The notes under the pieces are model-generated. The model saw only the letters and a list, made by a program, of their open reading frames with translations. It ran no database searches and was not told the DNA's origin. A DNA stretch of 64,000 nucleotides, taken from contig NC_018392.1 of NCBI RefSeq assembly GCF_000208865.1, positions 806,001 to 870,000 of the forward strand, written 5' to 3'. A program made the translations under genes and the position numbers. Positions 1 to 10,836 of the stretch are shown here, piece by piece. Numbering within the stretch: the first letter of the stretch is position 1; every line of letters starts with the position of its first letter. The DNA is from Neospora caninum Liverpool (taxonomy: Eukaryota; Apicomplexa; Conoidasida; Eucoccidiorida; Sarcocystidae).

Positions 1-139
1 GGTGTCACTCTCTTATCTACAGAGGCGTATATGCAAATATGAGCATTCATACAAGGCTTTTACTTCTATGTAGACAGGCTCAAGATGTGGACGGAAGCTT
101 GGCAGCGTGGTGGTAGAGAAAGACGACTAAGAGGCGCAC

Positions 140-218
140 CTCGTATGTGCTACCGTCGCCGTATGTCTGGATGCCGAATCCATGTCGCTTATTGTCCCTC
201 CATTCACCTTTGTAGCAC
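140..218 (-). CDS. MORN-repeat exon of a gene running off the left edge
   Basis: A 79-base exon is bounded by a strong acceptor (pyrimidine tract, then TTTCAG) and a GTGCGC donor on the minus strand. It encodes about 26 residues containing YKGEWRDNKRHGFG followed by TYGDGSTYE, which is one complete MORN repeat and the start of spacing typical of a next one. MORN repeats form beta-hairpin arrays that bind membranes or scaffold the apicomplexan cytoskeleton. The following exons would lie to the left of base 140 or outside the window. No preceding exon could be fixed. It might belong to the gene at 3.06-4.02 kb, with long introns between, or be a separate gene. The motif is clear; the gene model is not. 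Confidence 0.6.
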
Positions 219-3054
219 CTGAAATCGAGGAGGGCAACAGAGAATAGAAAGCTCTGTTTGAGCTCCAGACGGATCATAGAAGTTGCTTGGGTGTCGATGA
301 AGACTGTGTGAGTAGCTAGTGTACCATATAAGATGTAAGTCGCTCGTTCCTGAGCATGCCCCAAGTAATCGGATACCAGGTCACAGCAAATGCTCAAAAC
401 TATTTAGTTGTCTCACTCCTGTTTTTTTTCCTGAGATTTCAAGCCAGTACGGTTGTCCATTTTCATTTAGCACGCAATAATAATATGGTGACAGACATTT
501 CAATAATAAACGTCGAAGAGCTGACACGGTGATGTTCGACTTTGCAACGCACAAGCCGAAGTCGAAGGTGTGATCCCGTGCAGGATTAACAAAGCAGTTG
601 TTGAAACGACGAACGCAATGGTCAGTACCTTCCTACCCTGTTGGAAGGAACCGTTGGCGAGTTCACGTTATATGCTCTGCTCGCGTTCACCCCCGTGTCC
701 TGTGTAAGCATGCAAGGAAATTCACTTCTTAGGAGTGTTGTGAATTACATAAATCTGCCGCACACGTAGTCACATCTAATTTAGAACTGTCAAGATCGCG
801 AGTGTCTCTCAGCATCGCGTTGCCAACAGACCTCGAAAATAGCGAAAACCTTCACCGGAGAAATCAGTCGGCTTGGCACAGTTGTATGAAGACAACGGCT
901 GCTTGCTGCAGTCAACGAAGCAGTATTCAGGTGACTGTTCCAGCGAAGTTACACCTTCCGTCCGGTGCGGTCAGGTCAATAATGTCTCTTAGAACTGCCG
1001 GTTCAGAGGGTTTAGAAAACAGTGAAAAAAGAAGCTGTAGTAATTGAACGAAACAAGCTAGCGTAGGTTATACGGACATACATAAGAAGGTTGCATCATC
1101 TCTTGGGCACAGCCCACCTGCAAGCCTTGATCCTTGATGGGCCAGTAAATCCGAGCTCGTGAACCATTCTTCAGACTTTTCTGATCGTTTCTGTTCAAAA
1201 TACGCAAGTCAGCGCATACTCAAGCTCGAGTGTGTCGTTCCCTGTATCCCCTGCAAGAGCGTCTTTGCCCCTTCTTGGAAACGTTTTGTTTAGCTACCAG
1301 CTCTCCCGGTGGATATTCACCACGAAAGCAGATGCCAGGCCACCAAAATTACGGCCCGAGTATGAAGAACAAAGCAGGCAGTAAGGACGCAAAGTCTTGA
1401 ATCCGGATTATGTTGGCTGTTTGCGGCGTCCTAATTGCTTTACCGTAACAAGACAAAATCCGCACACATGCCAGCAGTCGCATGCGGCGCTGACGCACAG
1501 CATGGTTCTCAAGGAAGCCAACGAAAACCGTCTGTCCAAATCATCCAAAGAGATCCTCTGATGCGGGCAGTATAATAACTTACACTCTCCAAAGTCGCAC
1601 TGTCCTCTTTGGTCTTGTTGTACCTGGAAACTTAAAAAACGGCATGTTACATTGCACGAGTCCAAACGAGCGTTTGAGCTGAGCGGCGAGCCAAAATTGC
1701 ATTCTAGAGTCGTGGATATCACTAGAGAGCCAGAGGAATCCCGAGAGCCCTTATTAGGGTGAGTGCTTTCTACACGAAAGATGAGGCATCGTATCGTAAG
1801 GCGATTCATCCCGGTGGTCCAATGACAATGATCGTACCCTGCCATACTCCAAACGAGGTACTCTCGCGCCTATATCGGTGAAGGAGCTCATGTTTGGTAC
1901 AGCAACGAAGGCGTTGTGACAAAAACGTTCACTTCAACTTATGTCACCAAGTGATTGATGCCAGAAGTCAAGGTGTCACGTTCCCGCCGGTGGGGCCCCA
2001 CCATCTTCGGTCCGCGGGAATCGATAGACAGCATGGCGACCACCCTTCATCTGTTACCGATTCGATATTTTTGCGGGTCCTTTGGCCAGCGTTTCTGTTT
2101 AGAAGCTCGAGTTGATGCTCACAGAACCGTTCGATGTTCTGTTTATCTAACAGTCACTGTCCTGACAGGCATCACCTCTTTCTGGTGTGGATCTGAACGT
2201 CGATGGCGGCACTCTTTTGCTCAAGTAAAAAATTCGAGGTTGACACCTTCTGATGAAACCCATCTTCTACAGCTCGGCCACTCCCTCATTCGTGTATATG
2301 TCGAAATGCAGTTAGTATGGTTGTCACAATAGCATCGTCCGCTTCGGCTGTTGCCGTTTCCGTCGCGGGGGGCTGATAATACTGCATCGGAGTCGCGATG
2401 TACTGCGGGGCGGGGCGTGCCACAATTATGTTAGAGCGAGTAAAAATCTTAGTCCACAATTGAACGCTTTCCAGCTAAATTCTACGAATTTTCTTCTCCT
2501 CCGTTTTCTGACATAGCGGTGCAGAAAGACGTGAGAAAATCACACACTGTCGGACCTCTGCTGCGTCCCTGTGCCGCAGTCGCTTCGTTGCCAACGTCGT
2601 ATGTGCTTGAGGCTGACAGTCGATTGGGAAACAAACGACTCGTAGTCGTGAAGTAACCTTTCATGGAGCCCTACATGTCCTGTACAGTGAAGTTATTTCT
2701 CAGAAACTGGTATCCCTCTGATCTGATGTTCCAGCCGCTGCAGCATCCCTAATTCTTCGTGACTATGGTGAATATAACGAGCAGCGCCTTGCGGTAAGCA
2801 TCTATGAACATGAATGGGCGTTAATCATGTAGATGTCATGAATGCACATGCTCAGCAGTGTTTGCGGTGATTAAAACGCCCTCTCCCACCCCCGTCCCCC
2901 ACAGAGAAGCACACCCATCTCGTATTACAATCCATGTGTTTGCACCCACCGTCGGTCGAGTTGACAGACGCACAGATTGACATAGCTCCTCTTCATTGCC
3001 TCACTGGGCGAGCCTGAACACGTTAGACGGTGTTCGTGTGTCTATGCTCCTTAC
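219..3054. other. No confidently assigned gene
   Basis: Reading frames here are short and unremarkable on both strands. A minus-strand stretch at about 2485-2600 could be an exon of the neighbouring gene, because a possible acceptor and an open frame are present, but three readings are equally plausible. The rest may be intron sequence of the MORN gene. Confidence 0.4.
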
Positions 3055-4017
3055 ATCATCCTTAATGATTCGCGATGCTAGCCGGCTTGCGCAATATATA
3101 TCCTGTAAGTACAGAGACGTATAAGGACGAACTCCTATCCGCAGCACATATGGATAAATTCCGCCTAATTTAATGGTGAGAAACAATGTACCGAACTGGT
3201 TCTGCTCCACGTCAACTCTCCTTTCGATGATGGGGCACTCTACTTCCACAGGAGCTGCCGGCATTTTTCAGGATCCCGTTTAAGAGTTTGAGAACTCCCT
3301 CCGGCAGCGGCGTAATGTGCTGTGCTGCGTCTCCGAGCTCCAGGAGATATGATTCCGAGCTTCCACTGATTGGATTTGGATCGTCGTCTATGGGCACCCA
3401 GTCTCCTAGACTCGAGACTGGACAAATGTCACACGGTCGAGAAACCAGAATACGAATCTACGGGTACCCCACATGTGCGGGAGCGTATGCCTCAAACTCG
3501 GTCTCCCTAAATGGCAAAATATGGACTCACCGACAGAGGCGATTCGCTGTTTCTTGCAATTCTTTGACATCGGCATGGCGCCTCACTTTGCCGCACACCT
3601 TCAGCGTGTGCCCAATGTATCTTCGGCGAACTAGAACGTTATGCCGTAACGATAGAAAGGAATACACTGGGTTTTCAACAAAGATCCACCTCTTGGATTT
3701 CTGGAAATTTATCGATAGCCAGAGGCTTCCTAGCTGTTCGCCCTTCTTGATGCCGCGTTTATAGTTGTAGCACGGTCCCTGTCAACCAGCCTTGCACTTC
3801 CTGTTGCTACCTTCAAAAGGACCATGCCGCGTCCAAGTGAAAAAGTTTTAAGCCACGAATTGTGCTCTTGGTGCGACTTGCCGAGCAACCAGGGTGGCGC
3901 CTTTACGTGGCTTCTCAGCGAGCTGGTCCGACGCTTCTCCAGAAGTCGTTCGCCACAGATGGCGACAATGAGTATATACGAAAGAGAAAACGTATGAGCA
4001 TCTATAATCCTGCGAGG
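3055..4017 (-). CDS. Unrecognised multi-exon gene with a frame break
   Basis: Three minus-strand exons fit together by phase: 4017-3811 (acceptor TTTACAG, donor GTAGCA, 69 codons), 3700-3531 (acceptor TTTCCAG, donor GTGAGT) and 3410-3055 (donor GTAAGG). Introns are about 110-120 bases. The encoded protein is basic at first, with GRGMVLLK joined to KSKRWIFVENPVYSF, then RRRYIGHTLKVCGKVRRHADVKEL, then GDWVPIDDDPNPISG. I do not recognise the family. In the third exon the open frame switches exactly at a run of five A on the minus strand (bases 3264-3268). Before the run the good frame is one phase, after it another (FGTLFLTIKLGGIYPYVLRIG), and each is closed by a stop beyond the switch. A single-base indel in the homopolymer would explain this, either a true mutation or a sequence error. 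Further exons on both sides are likely, and the MORN exon at 140-218 might be one of them. Confidence 0.5.
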
Positions 4018-4077
4018 CTGTAAAGCCCAAATACCAGCCACGGTGACACCAGACTAGGCTTCATAGCAAGGCTTGCC

Positions 4078-4117
4078 TGAACCGTGATTTTACAGACTGA
4101 ACCGTGATTTTACAGAA
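4078..4117. repeat. Two-copy 20-base tandem repeat
   Basis: The unit TGAACCGTGATTTTACAGAC occurs twice in direct succession with one late difference (AGACT against AGAACT). It lies just upstream of the minus-strand exon series, probably in an intron or 5' flank. No coding role is evident. Confidence 0.75.
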
Positions 4118-4657
4118 CTAAAGCATTGTACGCTTTTTGCGGCGGTAACCTGACAAAGTCCCGGGTTGGCACCAGTGTATTTAAAGTAAAAATTTGACCC
4201 ATGTCACATGCCAGAAGCATTTCACTAGGTTGCTGACTCAGCAACCAGTGAAACGCTTCGCTATCATTCCTTTGCAAGGTAATAACGTTGCGGCATGCCA
4301 CAGACGCTTAACAATGGTGTGTCCTCGGTTAATAAGCGTGTTCTGCGTATTATGTTCTGCAAGGTGTACTACTGCTAGACCTGGAATGTCTTTGTTTATG
4401 GGATCCAAGTTTGACTGTTCATAGTAAAGATGGTAACTATTGTGGAAATAGAATAAATTGAACACCATGTATGTATGTAACAACAATAATCAGGGGTTTA
4501 TTTGGAAGCTGGAAGACGGAAAAGTTATTTGGCGTCAGGTATTCGTAGACACTGGATCCATGAGAGTGAAAAGTGTAGTTCTACCCTGCGTACGTACGAA
4601 AGCCGAGAGAAATCAACCACGGCATCAATAGCTTCGACCATTCTCTACTGTTGGCAT
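4118..4657. repeat. Intergenic DNA with a dispersed repeat block (about 4430-4480)
   Basis: The stretch TAACTATTGTGGAAATAGAA, followed after a few differences by TGAACACCATGTAT, recurs at about 43856-43893 in this window. There it is adjacent to a probable mitochondrial cox1-like fragment, so this block may also be mitochondrial DNA inserted into the nucleus, or another dispersed element. On the minus strand it reads as hydrophobic codons (MVFNLFYFHN), but I could not place it in a known mitochondrial protein. No other gene is apparent in the interval. Confidence 0.45.
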
Positions 4658-5872
4658 TTAGTAGACCGAGTTACCTGAGGTACCCAAGTATGCTGCCCAT
4701 TCAGGGTCGAGTGGAGCAGACGGGCTTGCACGACGTCCTTCAGGAGAGCTTGTGGGGTTGTCAGTTGGCACCCATCGGACGTTGTGGGCGTCATATGGAT
4801 ACATGGGCGGAGAGGATGGCGGCGGCGCCTCTCCATATACATCAGCTGTATCTGACGGTTCTGTTCTGTTTTCAAATTTTCCAGTGCCTCCCTGGTCCCC
4901 ACCATTATCCGGCGGTTTGCGGAATCTTGAGAACAAAGCGCTGTAGCGTCCCCTCCTCTGTATCAAGATAAACGCCGCGAGCGCGGCAGCAGCGGCTACT
5001 CCAACTAGCCGCAGCCACAGCCGAGACTTGCCTCCGGATGTGTTCCGAGATTGTAGCGTTTTCATCCCGCCTCTCACTACCACCCTCTCCGTGGAAGATT
5101 CCTTTTGGTGTAACTGCAGGAACAGAGGTTCTTCTGCTGTATGTGCCTCAGCAGATATAAGAGACACAACATGCTCTTCCATGGTCCTGAACCCTGCCAC
5201 AGCATCTTGCAGGAAAAGAAGGGAACGATTAAAACGGCTCCGTTCCTTGGGTGATACCCAACTCACCAAAGACAAAAACTGCATCACTATACCTTTAGTC
5301 TCAGGGAGACTTCTACGCACGACGTCGTAGAGAGCCGTGATATCGTTAGAAGAAAATCCAAATGCAACAGAGCTCATGAAAAGCTTCACCACGTTTTCAA
5401 CCTCGGTCATGGCGTTCACTAGCTTATTTACGAGTCGCGGGTCGTTTTCCGCTTGGACGATATGCTTGAGAACCCCCCTGACATAGCTTGCTGTGCTGTG
5501 AAAATGTTGAGAAGGCGTCTCCTCCAGGAGGTACTTATGAGAAAAAGCTACCACAGCCGGCGTTGTCCGAGCACTACCAAAACGTTCCACCGCAACTTCG
5601 GGGCATAAATGGCGCAGGCTCCCCATGAAAAACGACAAACCGTCACCCAAGTAGCTTACACTCACAATGAGCTCCTGAGGTGTCGGTACAGCCCTGAATG
5701 AATTATGGTTCCTCTTTTGTTGCGGGTGCTGTTCGGTAGACCGGTACGAAATCTCGCCCAAGCCAGCAGCTGAAACAACTGTTGAACCCCATATAATAAA
5801 AAACGACACCTGTAGCAGCCAGCAGCACGCCGACCGGGCCGGCAGACGGTCTCGCCCCGTTGCGCCCTGCAT
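4658..5872 (-). CDS. GRA14: Dense granule protein GRA14-like, type I membrane protein
   Basis: A single-exon frame of 404 residues starts at an ATG with A at -3. Residues 1-36 form a signal peptide (hydrophobic core around 17-33, VVSAAG cleavage region). A luminal domain of about 250 residues follows, then one membrane span near residues 284-302 (VGVAAAAALAAFILI) with basic residues after it. A roughly 100-residue proline-rich tail follows, with PPPSSPPMYPY and, 17 residues before the end, PSAP. GRA14 of Toxoplasma has this length and topology. It sits in the parasitophorous vacuole membrane and network with its C-terminus facing host cytosol, where P(T/S)AP-type late-domain motifs recruit host ESCRT. 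From memory, GRA14 and B3GLCT are close neighbours in T. gondii, as here; that needs checking. The name rests on architecture, motif and synteny rather than an alignment. The alternative is another coccidian type I secretory protein. Confidence 0.7.
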   Translation of the reverse strand: MQGATGRDRLPARSACCWLLQVSFFIIWGSTVVSAAGLGEISYRSTEQHPQQKRNHNSFRAVPTPQELIVSVSYLGDGLSFFMGSLRHLCPEVAVERFGSARTTPAVVAFSHKYLLEETPSQHFHSTASYVRGVLKHIVQAENDPRLVNKLVNAMTEVENVVKLFMSSVAFGFSSNDITALYDVVRRSLPETKGIVMQFLSLVSWVSPKERSRFNRSLLFLQDAVAGFRTMEEHVVSLISAEAHTAEEPLFLQLHQKESSTERVVVRGGMKTLQSRNTSGGKSRLWLRLVGVAAAAALAAFILIQRRGRYSALFSRFRKPPDNGGDQGGTGKFENRTEPSDTADVYGEAPPPSSPPMYPYDAHNVRWVPTDNPTSSPEGRRASPSAPLDPEWAAYLGTSGNSVY

Positions 5873-6084
5873 TTTGCTCGTCGCATCGGGGAACCTTCAA
5901 TACTTGTGACCTATAACGAATGTTTATAGTGACAATTACCTTATTAGCAGAGGGGAAAAGCCAATACTGTCAGTTCTGTTAAGAATGCGAACACGTGCAA
6001 GTTGCATGATTCCAAGTGGCACTACCTCAGGTGCCGTCCTGAGGAAAAGACACGCGGAGGGAAGCTCACGACGTTTTCTACCCA

Positions 6085-6090
6085 CGTCTC
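6085..6090 (-). promoter_or_regulatory. GAGACG element upstream of the GRA14-like gene
   Basis: On the minus strand a GAGACG core, in the context ACGAGACGTGG, lies about 215 bases upstream of the GRA14-like start codon. The A/T-GAGACG motif is an established cis element of Toxoplasma dense-granule gene promoters. Here the preceding base is C rather than A or T, and a six-base match is expected by chance every few kilobases. Confidence 0.25.
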
Positions 6091-6285
6091 GTTGCACGCG
6101 CAAAGCCACACACCCTATCACCAAAGCAGTCCAAAACCATGGTCTAGTTCTCTGTTCATTCTCTGTGTGACTGGGGTTGGCCGTATAAATTGCAGGACAG
6201 AATGGAGCGCTGGCAGCGGTTTAGGCCTTACCAGCCCGGTAGTTGTGGATGAAGCAACGGTATAACCCTTTTTGTCACCTATACG

Positions 6286-6314
6286 CTTTTCTGGTGTCTC
6301 GCACACCAGAAAAG
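6286..6314. repeat. Perfect 12-bp hairpin with 5-base loop
   Basis: CTTTTCTGGTGT is followed after CTCGC by its exact reverse complement ACACCAGAAAAG. It lies in intergenic DNA about 410 bases upstream of the GRA14-like start codon. There is no T-run to suggest an RNA polymerase III terminator and no recognisable structured RNA around it. Confidence 0.7.
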
Positions 6315-9300
6315 TGGCGCTACAAAATCGCGTTGTTTTGCAAAAAGCAGTCTAGTGTGAGCGGCCGCAAAAGTCCTCCAAAGAGGACACGCCTTGCTAT
6401 TACGGCATGATACAATTGACGCTCTTTGCAATTCAGGTGGCCTTTCAAAGTAATGGCAATTGTCTGCGAGTGGCAACGTCGAAGCGACAAGCTTGGGAAC
6501 CAAGGAAGACGGTCAATAAACGCATCCGGCTCCCTGTTTGCGTCTCAATTTAGCACGGGAATAGGCAGTAGAAAATGTGACTCTCTAGCTCACGGCGGCA
6601 GTCGTGCTTTCTGGGGCGTGTAAACGATTATTGTTGTTTCACACTTATGTCGACTCGTTGGTGTCCATGCAGCTTATCATGTGGACGTGTTAGTGTCTTT
6701 TTGTGGTTGACTCGATCCTTCTGGTTCCCTCTCATATTTCCTTTCCATATATCCTGGGTGGACTCCTGGATGAACACCAAGAAGCACGCGACTCGTGCAT
6801 TACAAGAACGGATTTATGTGCGTGGTCTATTATACCTCCCAACATCAGGGCTAATTAGTGAGCGTCAGCTCTGCATGAACTGAGCCAGCACGCACGCGTA
6901 TACGTCTTTATGGATGAGTTTTTTGGGAAGATTTTTACCAGAAATGGCAATGTGGTAGGCATTCCCGTTCTGTTGCGGTGTTGCTTTACCATTCGGGGGC
7001 TGCTGCCAGTCAACGCACGCGGTGGCACTGAAACAAAGTCTGCTCTGTCCATCTTGGTCACCTCTAAGCTATGGGCTGCACAACCTCTTCGTGCCCGCCT
7101 GGGAATGGTGTGGTCCAATGATTCTTGGGCGCCTACCGTGCATGTATTTCGATGCATGTAATCTATATTGTGGTTTTATTCGGCACCGGAGAAGTTCGTG
7201 TTCGGTTGTGTGACACAATGGAAGATACGAATTCGAGGCGTTAACGGTTTCTGCGGACCGGAACATGAGTGCAGGCAAATGAAGCTGAATCCCAGTGACT
7301 GTCGAGCAGCGGACTCTCGTTCTCGCCGAGGGGTGTCGGCGAGATTAGGGTACCATTTCTCCCATCACGCGGTCTCATCTTAGCAGAGCAAACACACCAC
7401 AAATCCCATGATTAATTCCCTATATCCACAATGTTAGACTTTCACAGGGCTCATGAGGAGACGGAATCGATAGCGGTAGTGGCGAAATCTCGTTACCAGC
7501 GTGCGTACCGCAGTAAACGCGCTGGAACCCCCTGCCGCCGTAGTCGCAACTACCGAATGAGAACGCGCACTTCAAAAAGTGATTTGACGGAGGCGCTGCC
7601 ATGCGCTTTTTTTGTAGTGTTTTTTCGGGATGTCACATGCACGAGAATAAGGCGACATTGGGGCAAATGCAGATGACAGACAGAACCAGTGTGCCACAGA
7701 AGTATTCCTGTTGCAACTCGTGGGCGCCTCTTTAAACACACACAACCTTGGCTTTCTGCGAAATGTACTTTACGCCATTCGAGGGGTAGGGAGTCCTGGG
7801 AAAGCAAACGGACACTATAGTGGGCACCACTGATTAATGAAATTACGACAACGGGAGCGAGCACGGCGGCCGGAGAGAGCAGCTCCAGACTCAGCGGATT
7901 GGGGTATGTTAAGAGAGCTTTAGGAAGTACTCCATGCACACGCTGTCATATCCGGATAATAAATATACAGGCACCAGGTGGTTCATGTAATGTTCAGCCT
8001 GCAACGGAGATGAAGACTCGTGGTGTTCTAAAAGCAAAGTACCCGCGCCTAACCCGACGGAAGAACAGGTAACACAATCCACATGGTGTCCTTGCCTATT
8101 TGCAGGACGCCATTTATGTGTTGACTCTGCGACTGAGGATTCGGGCATGGGATGCTTGCCATGATGCGGTGATGTCAGTGACCCCGTTGTTGCCGTTCTT
8201 CATCGGAGTGTAAAAAGTATGAGATCGCCCCTGAAAACCGTTCCACTCGGCCCTATCGACCCAAGGAAAGTAAAGGATCCAAAGGAGATCAAGAGGGGCA
8301 GGGAGGGAACAGTCTGCCGGTACTCATAAGAGTATTTCCTGTTTTCGACACTAGTTGCCTCGGAGAATGACAGTGGGAAAGGTAATTCCTCCGAAACTTT
8401 TGTCTTCTGTATTTTTGTCTACATACATACACATGAACATCTACTTTAATGCCCGTGCAGCCGTGTCTTTCCTCGCGATATCTTACGCGTGGGCGAGTAA
8501 ACGCTCCCGTCCCGTTCAAGTGCACTCTAGAGTGTCCTGAGCAAGCTTCACCTAAGTAAATAGCTCTTCTAAACCTACCGTAGCAAGAAACGGACTGCAA
8601 CAAGTGGTTGATTCTGCTTTGCACTTACAATTCAACTACGAGCAGCGGCTTCTGCACAATCTCTCAGAAGTGCGGCTCTACATGCCAGGTAGATCGACTT
8701 TGCGGCCAGTAGTCTGTGGAAGTGGCTGATGACATGGAGTTGTTGCCGTCGCACTGAAGGGGTTCACCAGCTCCTGAGCGCTTACTGATGTCTGTTGTAA
8801 ACTTCGAGACATCGGAGCACCATTAGTGTGGACAGGATGAGTCTTTTTGCTTTTTTAGGTCGGCTGAAGTCTCCTGGTGTTTTCTGGTGTCGGCCGGTGC
8901 TGTGGTCTGCCTGGGGGGCTTCTAGGGCCGAACGTCTGAATACTATTATCACTGCTTACTTCTTTTGGACTCAGCTTCACCCGGGTTCATCGGATTGGCC
9001 TCTCCATTTTGCTTGTAGCTCCTTTTCGTATCGTCAAGTGGACACCGTGCGCGTTGTGAAGGAAGCAATTGAACGGGGGCTGCAACTGTTCCGGTCCTAA
9101 CATACTTCTTCTGACATACCTGCATTGCACGTCATCTGGCTTTTGCCAGGCTGTCAGTATGATGCTCTTGAAGTATTTGTGCTGTTGTAATCATGGTTCT
9201 CACTTGTGGGTCGTGAAGCCCCCAGGCAAGAGGACGATCCCGGAACTTGCAAGCAATGAATTTCCAAAGCACTGCTCCCGAGTGAAGTCGTCATAAAGCC

Positions 9301-10836
9301 TGTCTCTTCAGCAGACTACAAGTCGCGTGTAGCCGTGCCTCTTGGAATAGCGTTTTAATTGAGCTATATGCCCGGTCCGCCCCCCGTTCGTTGGCGGTTC
9401 CTCGTATGGAAGTCGGCTATGTTAGTGAGATCAGATGATAAGTCTCTTCAGTGGAAATGTGACCTTACAGGAACAGGACACTCAAGAGCTGTCACCGTGC
9501 AAGGCATTTGTTGTTCTCTCAAGCAATGTATCCAATTTTGTGTCAACGCTTTCTGTGACAAGCGATGCATTTTTCTCCCACGCACTGCAACTCGTCCCTT
9601 TTGCATGCGTGCATTGAAGTCTCACGTCATTCCTAGCAGGCCAAAGGTCGATTATCCTCACAGTCTTTTCGATATATATGTAATCCGTGTAGTTATTCTA
9701 CCTTTGGTTTACCGCGAGACTCGGAAAAGTGGTTTAGACTTTTCGACTGGTGTTATTAATATCAAACAAGGGGTTTACCGTTGCGTGTGCATGCCAGTGC
9801 CTTAGCTGAAAAAGGGGACGATGTGTGTCAGTCGATTGGGACGAACTGTGCGTTGTGTCTCGGAGCAGCCGGACCTCAAACAGCGACGGAGTGCTTTCTC
9901 CCATCTTTCTATTGAGTGGAGTGTAAACCACCTCCATAAAAATAGATTCGGAATCTTTTGAGTGACCAGGGTGCCCTTGCCTTTTCATGAGTCACCAGAA
10001 TCCCGGCAGCAGCCGCCAACTCCGTTTGTCGGAGACGGCGGCGATGTTTGCCCAAGCCGACAGAAGGTCACCTACAACATTGGCAATTTCTGTTTCTTCA
10101 TCATATCTTCTCGAAGGACGGGTATCCTGCCGCTCGGCAGAAACGAAGAGGCACTCGAGGCTGGTGCCCCCCTCCGTACCAAAGCGCGTTCTTTTCGCTG
10201 AAGATGGTAGCAGGAACCTCGATGCCAGAAGGCGTTGGGGTGGGCCAAGAGACTTCACACCAGTCTACGGCTGTGCCCCCAAAGAATCTCCTCTTTGGTG
10301 CTGAGTTTCTCTGCCTTGCCAATCCCAGTGTTACCGCCGCTGTTTTCAGAGCCTCTCGGTGTGCTCGATGTTACCGCCCCCACCATTCTCCGGGACATCC
10401 ACCATTTCCTGGAGAAGAACTGAGCTCAGGTCGGCCATTGCATCTCTTAACAACTCCAAAGGACGCAGACTTTCCGCAAACAAAAGGGTCACGAAAAAAT
10501 GAAGTGCCTCCCCGTCTGCACTGTGTTGGATCTGTAAGGAGGCAGTCCAGCCGGGAGTCTGCGTGCACAAAAAGCCGATCCCCCTCTCTTGAATTTCGGA
10601 CTGCTTCCCCTTGCGCGCCAGACGGTCAGCCCACAGCCTCCGAGCGCGACACAGCCAGTCCTCCTCTCTACGGCTGTCTTTGTCCACGGTCGAAGAGGCT
10701 CGGGCGAGCACCGGGCCGCGCCCATTTCTACGCCAGTGAATGGCGAGGCGGTCGGCGCGTTTTCCGGGCGTCTGCTGAGCATCTAGGAGCACTCAACAGG
10801 TTCTCAACCAAGTGCAGGGGAATCCGCCTGTGCGCG

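Larger units (their letters stand above)
5873..10836. other. Long intergenic region between the GRA14-like gene and PIG-H
   Basis: Five kilobases with only short overlapping frames on both strands, none with a signal peptide, domain motif or convincing splice pair. It lies between divergently transcribed genes and so should hold both promoters. The only local structures I noted are a GAGACG element and a 12-bp hairpin, listed separately. Confidence 0.5.

Noticed and set aside
3288..3764. 158-codon plus-strand frame
   Set aside because: It is the shadow of the minus-strand exon series at 3055-4017, which has phase-matched junctions.
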